Of a stretch of DNA of 64,000 bases, positions 24,090 through 32,900 are shown in pieces. The notes under the pieces are model-generated. The model had not been told where the DNA came from. It saw only the letters and a list, made by a program, of their open reading frames with translations, and did not search any database. How positions within the stretch are numbered: position 1 is the first letter of the stretch; the number at the start of each line of letters is the position of its first letter. This DNA is from Hydrogenibacillus schlegelii (GTDB lineage Bacteria; Bacillota; Bacilli; Thermicanales; DSM-22653). The position numbers and the translations under genes are program-made. Where the stretch lies: positions 1 through 64,000 of the forward strand of contig NZ_JXBB01000004.1 in NCBI RefSeq assembly GCF_001653195.1, written 5' to 3'.

Positions 24090-25121
24090 ATGCTCTCGTA
24101 CGACGCCCTTTCCGTCCTCTGGTTCATCCTCTGGGCGGTCCTCTGGATCGTCTATTTCACCCTCGACGGCTACACCTTAGGCGTCGGCATCCTCTTCCCG
24201 TTCCTGCGCAAAAATGAGCGGGAAGAGGCTCAGCTCCAGGAGGTCGTCGGTCCGTTCTGGAACGGCAACGAGGTGTGGCTCATCACCGCCGGCGGGGCGA
24301 CGTTTGCCGCCTTTCCGCTCGTTTACGCGGAGATGTTCTCGACGCTTTATGTGCCGCTTTTTCTCATCTTGTTCGGCCTCTTCTACCGGGCGACGGGGCT
24401 GGAATTTATGTCCAAAGGGTCGGGGCGCTTCTGGAAGGCGAGCTGGACGTTCGCTTTCTTCGGGGGAAGCCTCGCCGTGGCGCTTCTTCTCGGCGTCGCC
24501 TTCGCCAATATGTTCTACGGTCTTGCCTTCGACCGGACGATGAACGCGGTGACGCTCGCGTCGCTTTTGAACCCGTACGGGATACTGGGCGGGCTTTTGT
24601 TCGTCGCCTTTGCCGTTCTCTCCGGCTCCCTCTGGACGGCCCATAAGGTGAGCGGCCCGCTTCACGACCGGGCGCGGTCGGTCGCCGGCTGGGCGTGGTT
24701 CGTCGTCCTCGGGCTCCACGGCCTCTTTCTCTCGGCGACGGCCAACCGGACGACGATCCTCGACAATTACAACGCGTATCCGATCCTTTACGTCGTTCCG
24801 GCCCTCGCCCTTCTTCTTTTGTTGCTCGTCCGCTTCTTCTACGCCCGCGGGCGCTTGCTCTGGTCGTTTCTCATGACCTCCGGGGCGATCGCCCTCACGA
24901 CGGCGACGGGGTTTATCGGAATGTTTCCCCGCATGCTCATCTCCCGCCTCGATCCGGCGGCGTCGATCACGCTGTACGAGGCCCGGGCGAGCGAGCTCAC
25001 CCTGTCGATCATGCTCTTCGTGGCGGTCATTTTCGTTCCGATCGTGATCGGGTATCAGCTCTGGGCCTACCGGCTCTTTCGGGCGAAGATCCGACCGGAG
25101 GAAGCGAAGGGGTATCGCTGA
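24090..25121 (+). CDS. cydB: Cytochrome bd-type quinol oxidase subunit II
   Basis: This is the second subunit of the bd oxidase, with about eight or nine spans. Family regions are WFILWAVLWIVYFTLDGYTL, VVGPFWNGNEVWLITAGGAT (the strongly conserved WxGNEVWL motif), YRATGLEFMSKG and ILDNYNAYPI. ATG 24090 follows GAAAGGAGGGAGAG. It lies 24 bases after cydA. A strong terminator follows at 25180-25234, so cydAB is a two-gene unit. Confidence 0.95.
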   Translation: MLSYDALSVLWFILWAVLWIVYFTLDGYTLGVGILFPFLRKNEREEAQLQEVVGPFWNGNEVWLITAGGATFAAFPLVYAEMFSTLYVPLFLILFGLFYRATGLEFMSKGSGRFWKASWTFAFFGGSLAVALLLGVAFANMFYGLAFDRTMNAVTLASLLNPYGILGGLLFVAFAVLSGSLWTAHKVSGPLHDRARSVAGWAWFVVLGLHGLFLSATANRTTILDNYNAYPILYVVPALALLLLLLVRFFYARGRLLWSFLMTSGAIALTTATGFIGMFPRMLISRLDPAASITLYEARASELTLSIMLFVAVIFVPIVIGYQLWAYRLFRAKIRPEEAKGYR

Positions 25122-25179
25122 GCGCCGAGCGGGCGCCGGGGCGCCGTTTGCGGCGAATCCGCCGGCGGGCGAAGTCGAA

Positions 25180-25234
25180 GCGCCGCGGCACAGGAGTGCA
25201 AAATCAACTCTTGTGCCGGCCGGCGCCTTTTTTT
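25180..25234 (+). terminator. Rho-independent terminator after cydAB
   Basis: A long stem, GCGCCG-CGGCACA-GGAGT paired with ACTCT-TGTGCCG-GCCGGCGC with one mismatch and a small bulge, around an A-rich loop, followed by seven T residues. This is the strongest terminator in the first half of the window. Confidence 0.85.
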
Positions 25235-25378
25235 ATGCTTAAAAAGGAGTTGGCGTAAGGAAATAAAATCGAACGCATTAATAAAATGTGGCAAGTAGAA
25301 AATCCGTCTGCGGCCGGGCGGGCTCGAACGGGCCAGGCGGAGGCCGCCGGCCGGACGGACGAGAAGGGAGGGGCGGCG

Positions 25379-26695
25379 ATGCAGGCGAAGAAGGCGATCG
25401 ACGGGCCGATCGAACGGCGGGCGCCGGAGATCGGGCAGCGGTACGAGCGGGCGGAGCGGGCCCTCGCCGAACGATGGCCGGGGCTTCGGGGCATCCTCCC
25501 CTTCCTGGGGCCGGCGTTCATCGCGTCGGTGGCGTACATCGATCCGGGGAACTACGCGACGAACATCGCCGCCGGTTCGACGTACGGCTACCGCCTGCTC
25601 TGGGTGGTGCTCGCGGCGAATCTGATGGCGATCCTCGTCCAGGCCCTTTCGGCCAAGCTCGGCATCGCCACCGGCAGGGATCTGCCGGAGCTCATCCGGG
25701 ACCGCTACGGCGCCGCCGCCGGCTGGTTCATGTGGGTCCAGGGGGAGCTCGTCGTCATCTTCACCGACCTCGCCGAATTCCTCGGCGGCGCGATCGGGAT
25801 TCATCTTCTGACCGGCCGCTCGATGGTGGAAAGCGCGGTCTTTGCGACGATCCTTTCGTTTTTGCTGCTCGAGCTTCAGCGGCGGGGGGTGCGGCCGCTG
25901 GAGGCGGCGATCACCGGGCTGGTGATGGTCGTCACGTTTTCGTTCGTCGTCGAGATGTTTCTCTCCGGCGTCGAACCGGCTCCGCTGATGCGCGGTCTTT
26001 TGGTGCCGACCTTTCCCGACGCCGAGGCGGTCTTTCTCGCCGCCGGCATCCTCGGGGCGACGGCGATGCCTCATGCGATCTACCTCCATTCGGCCCTCAC
26101 CAAGCGCCGGGTGACGGCCCGGACGCCGGAGGAAAAAAAGCGCCTCTACCGCCTCGAGCTCCTCGATCTCTGGATCGCGATGGGGATCGCCGGGGTGATC
26201 AACATGAGCATGCTCATCGTCGCGGCGACCCTTTTTCACGGCCGGGGGATGGTCGTCGAGGAGATCGACGACGCGGCCCGGCTGCTCGGGCAGTTCCTCG
26301 GTCCGGCGGCGACGCTTCTTTTCGCCGTCGGGCTCCTCGCCTCGGGGCTTTCGAGCTCGTCGGTCGGCATCCTCGCCGGCGACATCATCATGCAGGGGTT
26401 CATCCGCTTCCGGATCCCGATCTACGTCCGGCGGATCGTCTCGACGATCCCGCCGCTTGCGATCATCCTCTCAGGGATGAGCCCGACGACGGCCCTGCTG
26501 GTGAGCCAGATCGTCCTCTCCTTCGGCATCGGGCTCGCCCTCGTGCCGCTCGTCCTTCTCACCCGCGACCGGCGGGTGATGGGCGAGCTCGCCAACCGGC
26601 CCCTGACCAACCTTCTCGCGTATGCGGTGACGGCGGTCGTCCTCGCCTTAAACGGCTATCTCCTGTTCTCGACCTTCCGCGGCATGGCCGTCTGA
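25379..26695 (+). CDS. mntH: Nramp-type manganese/divalent metal transporter
   Basis: This is an Nramp proton-coupled divalent metal (Mn/Fe) symporter. ATG 25379 follows AAGGGAGGGGCGG. The metal-binding motif of span 1 is DPGNYATNIAAGS and that of span 6 is GATAMPHAIYLHS. About eleven spans are visible, including ILPFLGPAFIASVAYI and ATLLFAVGLLASGLSSSSVG. The length of 438 residues is typical. It is a single gene between terminator 25180-25234 and the promoter at 26758. No clear MntR operator was found upstream. Confidence 0.95.
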   Translation: MQAKKAIDGPIERRAPEIGQRYERAERALAERWPGLRGILPFLGPAFIASVAYIDPGNYATNIAAGSTYGYRLLWVVLAANLMAILVQALSAKLGIATGRDLPELIRDRYGAAAGWFMWVQGELVVIFTDLAEFLGGAIGIHLLTGRSMVESAVFATILSFLLLELQRRGVRPLEAAITGLVMVVTFSFVVEMFLSGVEPAPLMRGLLVPTFPDAEAVFLAAGILGATAMPHAIYLHSALTKRRVTARTPEEKKRLYRLELLDLWIAMGIAGVINMSMLIVAATLFHGRGMVVEEIDDAARLLGQFLGPAATLLFAVGLLASGLSSSSVGILAGDIIMQGFIRFRIPIYVRRIVSTIPPLAIILSGMSPTTALLVSQIVLSFGIGLALVPLVLLTRDRRVMGELANRPLTNLLAYAVTAVVLALNGYLLFSTFRGMAV

Positions 26696-26757
26696 GGCGG
26701 GCGCCCCCGGCCGTCGGACAAAAAGAAAGCGCGTTTCGGCGCCGGGCGACCGACGCC

Positions 26758-26786
26758 TTTACCGTTTCCGGAAAGTGTTGTACAAT
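26758..26786 (+). promoter_or_regulatory. Sigma-A-type promoter for the CNNM/CorC gene
   Basis: TTTACC (26758-26763) and TACAAT (26781-26786) with exactly 17 bases between. The match to TTGACA is four of six and to TATAAT five of six. The gene starts about 200 bases downstream; the leader has no gene that I can support. Confidence 0.55.
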
Positions 26787-26986
26787 ACGGTCAGGTGCGT
26801 ATGCGTTTCGGGGGCTGCCGGGGCCGGCCGGCGGGAGGCCGCGCTGCGCCGGCCGGCGGCAGGTCGGGGCCGCCCCGGACGCCCGACGGCTCCGACGGAA
26901 GAATTCACGGACGAGGAGGTGGAGTCCGCCGCGCGCGCCATCGGCGCGTTTTGCAACCGGAAAACAGCGGGGCGCGGCGGAGCAAA

Positions 26987-28354
26987 TTGGACGAACCCGG
27001 CGTGTGGTCTCCGGGAACGCTTCTTTGGATCGCGTTTTTTCTCCTCATGAACGGGTATTTTGTCGCCATCGAGTTTGCGCTGGTGAAGGTCCGGCAGAGC
27101 CGGCTGGAAGTGCTCGCCGAGGAGGGGAACGCCGCGGCCCGCCGGGTGCTCGAGATGATCGCCGAGCTCCCGCGGTACCTTTCGGCGGCGCAGGTCGGCA
27201 TCACCCTCGCCTCGCTCGTCCTGGGCTGGCTCGGGGAGCCGGCGATGCGGGCCCTCCTCTGGCCGCTCTTCCAGCTTCTCCGGTTGCCGGAGCCCCTCGC
27301 CGGTCCCCTCGCCATCGGCGCCGGCTTTGCCGTCGTGACGGCGCTTCATATCGTCGTCGGCGAGCAGGCGCCGAAGGTCGTCGCCGTCCACGTCGCCGAA
27401 CAGATCGCCCTCCGGTCGTACGGGCCGCTCTATTACTTCTACCGGGTGATGCGGCCGTTCATCGCGCTGCTGGACGGGGCGACGCGGCTCGTGGTCCGTC
27501 TGCTGGGCTTCGATCCGGGGGCGGGGGAGACGGCGGGACACACGGAAGAGGAGCTCCGGCTCCTCGTGCGGGAATCGCACGAAAGCGGCCTCATCGACGA
27601 GTCGGAGTACGATCTCGTCGAGGGGATCTTCGATTTTGCCGAGACGAACGCCCGGGAGATCATGGTGCCCCGGACGGAGATCGAATGCCTCTACACCGGG
27701 CTTTCCTACGAAGAAAACATGCGGATCGTCCGGGAGAAGCTTCACACCCGCTACCCGCTCTGCGACCCGGATAAGGACCACATCATCGGGTTCATCCACA
27801 TCAAGGACCTCTGGCGCCATCCGGAAGAGCGCGACCTCAAAAAGCTCATCCGGCCGATCACGAAGGTGCCGGAGTCGATCCCGCTCGTCCGCCTGCTCAA
27901 AATCATGCAAAAAGAAAAGACCCAGATGACGATCCTGATCGACGAGTACGGCGGGACGGCGGGGCTGGTGACGCTCGAGGACGTCCTCGAGGAGATCGTC
28001 GGGGAGATTCAGGACGAGTTTGACGAGGAGCGGCCGGAGGTGGAGGAAGCGGAAGGCGGGGCGTACTCCGTCGACGGTCGGATGCTCATCGAGGAGTTCA
28101 ACGAGCGGTTCGGCACGGCGATTCACGACGACGATTACGATACGATCGGCGGCTGGGCCTACGCCCATTTCGACACGCCGCCGTCGGTCGGGGCACGGTT
28201 CGTTTTCGAAGGGGCCCACGAGTTCGTCATCGCCGAGATGGACGGCCTCCGGGTCGCCCGGCTCCTGTACCGCCGGACGCCGGAAGCGGAGGCGGAAAAA
28301 GGGCCGGAGGAAGAGGGCGTGGCGGAAGAACCGCGGCGGGCCGAGGCCCAATAA
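26987..28354 (+). CDS. CNNM/CorC-type hemolysin-like membrane protein with CBS domains
   Basis: This is a DUF21-CBS-CorC_HlyC protein, a family linked to magnesium or other cation export. TTG 26987 has GGCGGAG upstream; the longer frame is arginine-rich leader. A DUF21 membrane domain of four spans (about 5-190) has NGYFVAIEFALVKVRQSRLE and VVTALHIVVGEQAPKVVAVH. The CBS pair follows (FDFAETNAREIMVPRTEIEC, HIIGFIHIKDLWRH, TQMTILIDEYGGTAGLVTLE). The C-terminal CorC/HlyC transporter-associated domain runs from about 355 to 430 (YSVDGRMLIEEFNERFG, DTIGGWAYAHFDTPP). The tail is acidic and low-complexity. A promoter precedes it and a DedA gene follows 36 bases later. Confidence 0.9.
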   Translation: MDEPGVWSPGTLLWIAFFLLMNGYFVAIEFALVKVRQSRLEVLAEEGNAAARRVLEMIAELPRYLSAAQVGITLASLVLGWLGEPAMRALLWPLFQLLRLPEPLAGPLAIGAGFAVVTALHIVVGEQAPKVVAVHVAEQIALRSYGPLYYFYRVMRPFIALLDGATRLVVRLLGFDPGAGETAGHTEEELRLLVRESHESGLIDESEYDLVEGIFDFAETNAREIMVPRTEIECLYTGLSYEENMRIVREKLHTRYPLCDPDKDHIIGFIHIKDLWRHPEERDLKKLIRPITKVPESIPLVRLLKIMQKEKTQMTILIDEYGGTAGLVTLEDVLEEIVGEIQDEFDEERPEVEEAEGGAYSVDGRMLIEEFNERFGTAIHDDDYDTIGGWAYAHFDTPPSVGARFVFEGAHEFVIAEMDGLRVARLLYRRTPEAEAEKGPEEEGVAEEPRRAEAQ

Positions 28355-28390
28355 TCGAACGTGCGCAGAGCCGGGGAGGAGCGGGCGTCG

Positions 28391-28981
28391 GTGGCGGAGT
28401 TCGTGCAGACGGTGCTCGAGCGTCTGGAGGCGCTGGGCGCCCTCGGCATCGCCCTCGGGCTCATGATCGAGGTCATCCCGAGCGAGATCGTCCTCGCCTA
28501 CGGCGGGTACCTCATCGCGAAGGGGGCCGTCGGTTTTGTTCCGGCCTTCGTCGCCGCCGTCGTCGGCGGCGTCCTGTCGCAGCTTTTTCTCTACTGGCTC
28601 GGCCGCTACGGCGGTCGGCCGGCGGTCCTTCGGTACGGAAAGTACGTCCTCATCCGGCCGGAGCACCTCGCGGTGGCGGAGCGGTGGTTTGAGCGCTACG
28701 GGCCGGGGGTGATTTTTTCGGCGCGGTTCGTGCCGGTCGTCCGGCACGCGATCTCGGTGCCGGCGGGGCTCGCCCGGATGGGCCACGGGCCGTTTATCCT
28801 CTACACGGCCCTCGCCATCGTGCCGTGGTCGCTCTTTTTCTTTTTTCTCGGCGCCAAGATCGGTGAAAACTGGCCGCTCGCCAAGGCGATCGCCGCCCGC
28901 TACTGGCCGTATTTTCTCGCGGTGGCAGCGGGGTCGTTCGCCCTCTACGTCGTGTGGCGCAGGCGGGCGGAGCGTTCGTAG
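28391..28981 (+). CDS. DedA family membrane protein
   Basis: This is a compact DedA-family protein of 196 residues. GTG 28391 follows GGGGAGGAG. It has the conserved GLMIEVIPSEIVLAYGGYL region, VVGGVLSQLFLYWLGRYGGR, the arginine-containing FSARFVPVVRHAISVPAGLA motif and a C-terminal span. It belongs to the SNARE-associated Golgi-like fold of lipid carriers. It probably shares a transcript with the CNNM gene, since a terminator lies directly after it. The window has two DedA proteins; this one lacks the extra C-terminal domain of the other. Confidence 0.9.
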   Translation: MAEFVQTVLERLEALGALGIALGLMIEVIPSEIVLAYGGYLIAKGAVGFVPAFVAAVVGGVLSQLFLYWLGRYGGRPAVLRYGKYVLIRPEHLAVAERWFERYGPGVIFSARFVPVVRHAISVPAGLARMGHGPFILYTALAIVPWSLFFFFLGAKIGENWPLAKAIAARYWPYFLAVAAGSFALYVVWRRRAERS

Positions 28982-28982
28982 A

Positions 28983-29008
28983 CGGCGTGCCGACCGGCAC
29001 GCCGTTTT
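28983..29008 (+). terminator. Rho-independent terminator after the DedA gene
   Basis: CGGCGTGCC (28983-28991) pairs with GGCACGCCG (28996-29004) around GACC and TTTT follows. Confidence 0.75.
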
Positions 29009-29083
29009 CGCGTCCGGCGTATATCGTTTATGAGAATCCTCCATACTGGCAAATGAAGACTCGATGCCGAAGGAGGGAGGCCG

Positions 29084-29809
29084 ATGGCCGCCAAGCGGCA
29101 GGACGCCTGGCGCGAAGACGAAGATTTCCTGCTCGCCGAGACGGTGCTCCGGCACATCCGGGAGGGAAGCACGCAGCTTCGGGCGTTTGAAGAGGTGGCG
29201 GAGAAGCTCGGCCGGACGGCGGCGGCGTGCGGCTTCCGCTGGAACAGCGTCGTCCGGAAGCACTATGAAAGCGATGTGATGCTGGCCAAGCTCACCGGCA
29301 AGAAGGCCCGGCGCCGGGAGCGGTCGGCGGTGTCGGCGGAGGTGCCGGTCTTCTATTCGACGGAAGGCGAGGCGGAGGACGGGAGAGAGGGGTGGATCGA
29401 GGCGGACGGGGACGCCCCGGACGGGGCCGCGGCGGAGGCGGAGGACGCGATCCGGGCGGCCGCCGGGGGAAGCGGGCGCCCGGTCGGCCGGCGGCGCGCC
29501 GGAGCGCTCGGCTTTGCCGAGGTGATCGCTTTTCTTCGGGAGACGGCGAAGCGGGTCGAGGCGCTGGAGCGGGAGGCGGCGGCGCTTCGGGAGCAGCTCC
29601 GGGAGCGGGAGGCGACGATCGAGCGGCTTTTGAAAGAGCGGGAGGCCGGCCTTCGCTGGCCCGCCGGCGAGGCGGTGTTGCCGGACGACTACGGGCTCAT
29701 CGTGCGCATCCTGGAGCGGGCCCGCCGGCTGGTCGAGGAAGAAGCCGGCGCCCTCGAGCCGCCGGCGCCGCCGGAGCGGACGCCGGAGCGGGCGGCCGAA
29801 GGGTTTTGA
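29084..29809 (+). CDS. rsfA: RsfA-like prespore-specific transcription regulator
   Basis: This is an RsfA-family regulator, known in Bacillus as a prespore factor that modifies sigma-F-dependent expression. ATG 29084 follows GAAGGAGGGAGG. The N-terminal Myb-like domain is strongly conserved (RQDAWREDEDFLLAETVLRH, STQLRAFEEVAEKLGRTAAA, CGFRWNSVVRKHYE). A low-complexity acidic linker precedes a leucine-rich coiled coil at about 145-200 (AFLRETAKRVEALEREAAAL). Its presence points to an endospore former. It is flanked by a terminator upstream and addBA downstream. Confidence 0.9.
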   Translation: MAAKRQDAWREDEDFLLAETVLRHIREGSTQLRAFEEVAEKLGRTAAACGFRWNSVVRKHYESDVMLAKLTGKKARRRERSAVSAEVPVFYSTEGEAEDGREGWIEADGDAPDGAAAEAEDAIRAAAGGSGRPVGRRRAGALGFAEVIAFLRETAKRVEALEREAAALREQLREREATIERLLKEREAGLRWPAGEAVLPDDYGLIVRILERARRLVEEEAGALEPPAPPERTPERAAEGF

Positions 29810-29919
29810 CGCCGGAAACCGACCCGGCGGTCGAGTCGGCCCTCATCGTCGGCCGAATCGCGCCGACGTCCGTCCCCTTTCGCGCCGTCTTTTCCCTTTT
29901 TTCCCGCATCCTTTATATT

Positions 29920-29925
29920 TATAAT
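29920..29925 (+). promoter_or_regulatory. Possible -10 element upstream of addB
   Basis: A perfect TATAAT lies in an unusually AT-rich pocket (about 29888-29926) of a very GC-rich region, 36 bases before the addB start. No recognisable -35 is found at 17 bases. The stretch is otherwise empty. Confidence 0.35.
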
Positions 29926-29960
29926 GGGAGAAAGGGGAAGGCGGCGCGGGAGGGGATTTT

Positions 29961-32900
29961 TTGCAGGTCACGGTCTGGCGGGCGGCGACGATGCGATCGG
30001 CGCGGGAGGGGCTCTACCGGCGGCTCATCGACGCCTCGCACCGGGAGCCGGACGGGGCGCCGCTGATTCTCCTCGTGCCGGAACAGATGACGTTTGCCGT
30101 CGAGCGGGCCCTCGTCCGCCGGGGGCTCCGGGGCTCGACGCGGCTCTGGGTCGTGAGTTTTACGCGCTTGGCGTGGCGGGTTTTTCAGGAAGCGGGCGGG
30201 CTCGCCCGGCGGCCGGTGACGGCGATCGGGGAGCTCCTCCTCGTGGCGGAGGCGGCCCTTCGCCGGCGGGAGGAGCTCGGCCCCTTTGCCCGGACGGCGG
30301 ACCGGATCGGGACGCTGGAACGGCTGTCCGCCTTCCTCCGGGAACTCCGCCGCTACGGGACGCCGCCGGAGGCGCTTCGGGCGGCGGCGCAGGCTCTGGC
30401 GTCGGATCCGGCCCTTCAGGAAAAGCTCGCGGCGGCGGCGACCGTCTACGCCGACGTCGACCGGACGCTTCAGTCCCGCTATCTCGCGGCGGAAGACGCC
30501 TTGCGGGGGCTCGCGAAGCGGCTTTCGGCGCCCGATCCCGCAAAGCGGCCGGCCTGGGTGGCCGAGGCCGAGGTGTTCGTCGACGGGTTTTTGAGCTTTA
30601 CGCCGGAGGAGCTGGCGGTGCTGGACGGGCTCATGGCCCGGACGCGGTCGGTGGCGTTTTTGTTCCCCGACCTTCGGGCGGCGGCGGAGGTCGCCGATCC
30701 GGCGGCCCGGTCGGTCCTCCGGGCCCTCGGCGCGCTGTACGGCGACGTCGAACGGGGGCTCGACGGCCCGGTGGCGCGGACGGTGGCGGAACTCGAGCGG
30801 CTCGCCGGGCGGCGGGGCGTGCCCTTTCAGCTCGCGCCGGCGCCGGATTCGGCGCCCGGATCGGCTCCGGCGGCCGGCTCGGCCCACGGCGGGGCGGCCG
30901 GCGCGGCCCACGGCGGGGCGGCCGGGGCGGCCCGCGGAGAGGCGGCCGGCGGAGCGCACGGGGCGGCCCAGGCGGGGGCGGCGGCCGGCCCCTGGGCGGC
31001 GGCGGGCCCGCTTCCGGAGACGCGCCTTTTTCGCCCGCCGACGCGCCGGCGGGAGGTGGAGGGGGCGGCGGCGGTCCTCCGGCACTACCGCCGGCGGGGG
31101 ATCCCGTACCGGCGGATGGCCGTCGTCGCCGGCGATCTCGAGGCGTACGCCGGCATCGTCGAGGCGGTCTTCGCCGCGGCGGACATCCCGGTGTTCCTCG
31201 ACCGGGAGCGGCCGATGCGGCCGCACCCGCTCGTCCGGCTCGTCGAGGCGCTCCTCGAGGGGATGGAAAACGGCCCGTCGACCCCGGCGCTCATCGCGCT
31301 CCTTAAGACGGGGCTTCTCGGGCCGTTTTTTGAAGCCCGGGGCATGACGCTCACGGAAGCCGACATCGATCGGCTGGAGAACTGGCTTCTCGAGTACGGC
31401 GTGCAGGGAAGCGATTGGGCGAAGCCGCATTTCGGCCGGCCGCCTGAGGTCGAGGCGGCGAGGGACGGCGGGCGGCCGGAGACGGCGGGACGTCCGGCGG
31501 GCCCGGCCGATGGGGCGCGGGAAGCCGGAGCCGCTTTCGCCGGCGGCGGGCCGGAAGGGGCCGGGGCGGCGGCGCTCCGGGAAAAGATCCGGGAAGCCCT
31601 CGCCCAGGCCCTTTTTCCCGATGCGGAGGAAAGGACGGCGGCCGAGCCGCCGACGGCCGGGGCGTGGGCCCGGCGGCTCTGGCGGCGGATCGAGGCGCTG
31701 GACGTCGAGGCGGGGGTGCGCCGGTCGATGTTCGCCGCCGAGGGGCGGGGGGCGGTCGAGGAGGCGGACGAAGACCGGCAGGCCTGGCAGACGCTGATCG
31801 AGCTCCTCGAGCAGACGGCGGACGTCCTCGGCGAGACGCCGATGGACGCCGGGACGTTTGCCCGCCTTTTCCGCTTCGGGCTGCGCTCGGCGCGGTTTCG
31901 CCTCGTGCCCCGGACGGTGGAGGCGGTGACGGTGGCGGACCTCGACCGCTCTCGCCTCCTCGACGTCGACGTCATCGTCTTCCTCGGCGCCGTCCGGGGG
32001 GCGATGCCGCCGGAAGGCGGCGACGACGGCTGGCTTTCGGAGGCGGAGCGGCGCCGGCTCTTCGAGCGGCTCGCCGAGGCGGAGGCGCCGGCCGTGCGTC
32101 TCGCGCCGCCGCTCGAGGAGCGGGTCGCGGAGGCGGCGGTGAAGCTCTGGAGCTTCTTCGCCGAGGCCGGGCGCGCCCGCGCCGTCTTCGTCCCGGCGGC
32201 GATCGGCGACGAGCCGGCGACGCCGGCGCCGTGGGTCGAGGCGCTGGAGGAGACGTCGCCGCCGGCCGCGGGTCGCCGGATCCCGCCGTCCCTCCTTTCC
32301 CCGACGCAGGGGCTTCAGGTTCTGGCCGCCGGCGTGCGGGCCTTTGTCCGGGGCGCCCTGCCGCCGCCGGCCTTCTGGCCGCTTTATGCCGCTTACGTCG
32401 CCCTGGAGAAGGCGGGCGATCCGGCCGGCCTTTCCGCCCGGGGGATCGCCGGGCTCGCCGCCGGCCGGCCGGAGCGGGGGCGCATTGCGCCCGAGCTCGC
32501 CCGGCGGCTCTTTCCGCCGCCTCTCATCGCGAGCGTGTCGAAGATGGAGCGGTACCACGAATGCCCGTACGCCTTTTACGCCGCCCACGGGCTCGCCCTC
32601 GCCGAGCGGCCGGTGCACCGGCTGACGATGCCCGACGTCGGGGAGCTCTATCACGCGGCGCTCGCCGCCGCCGGTCCGGCCCTCGCGGCGCTGGCCGACC
32701 GGACGAAAGGGGCGGGCGGGTCGTGGCTTTCCGGCGGGATCCCCGCCGAGGCCGAGGCGGCGCTCCGGGCGGCGGTCGAGGCGGCGACGGCGGCGGCCCT
32801 GCAACAGGATCGCCGGGCCCTCTTTTCGGCCGACGCCCGCCGGAAAGCGATCGCCCACCGGCTCCGGCGGCACGTCGAACGGACGGCCCGGGCGGCGGTG

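Noticed and set aside
25250-25378. MntR operator before mntH
   Set aside because: The AT-rich stretch has no convincing dyad like the known MntR box.
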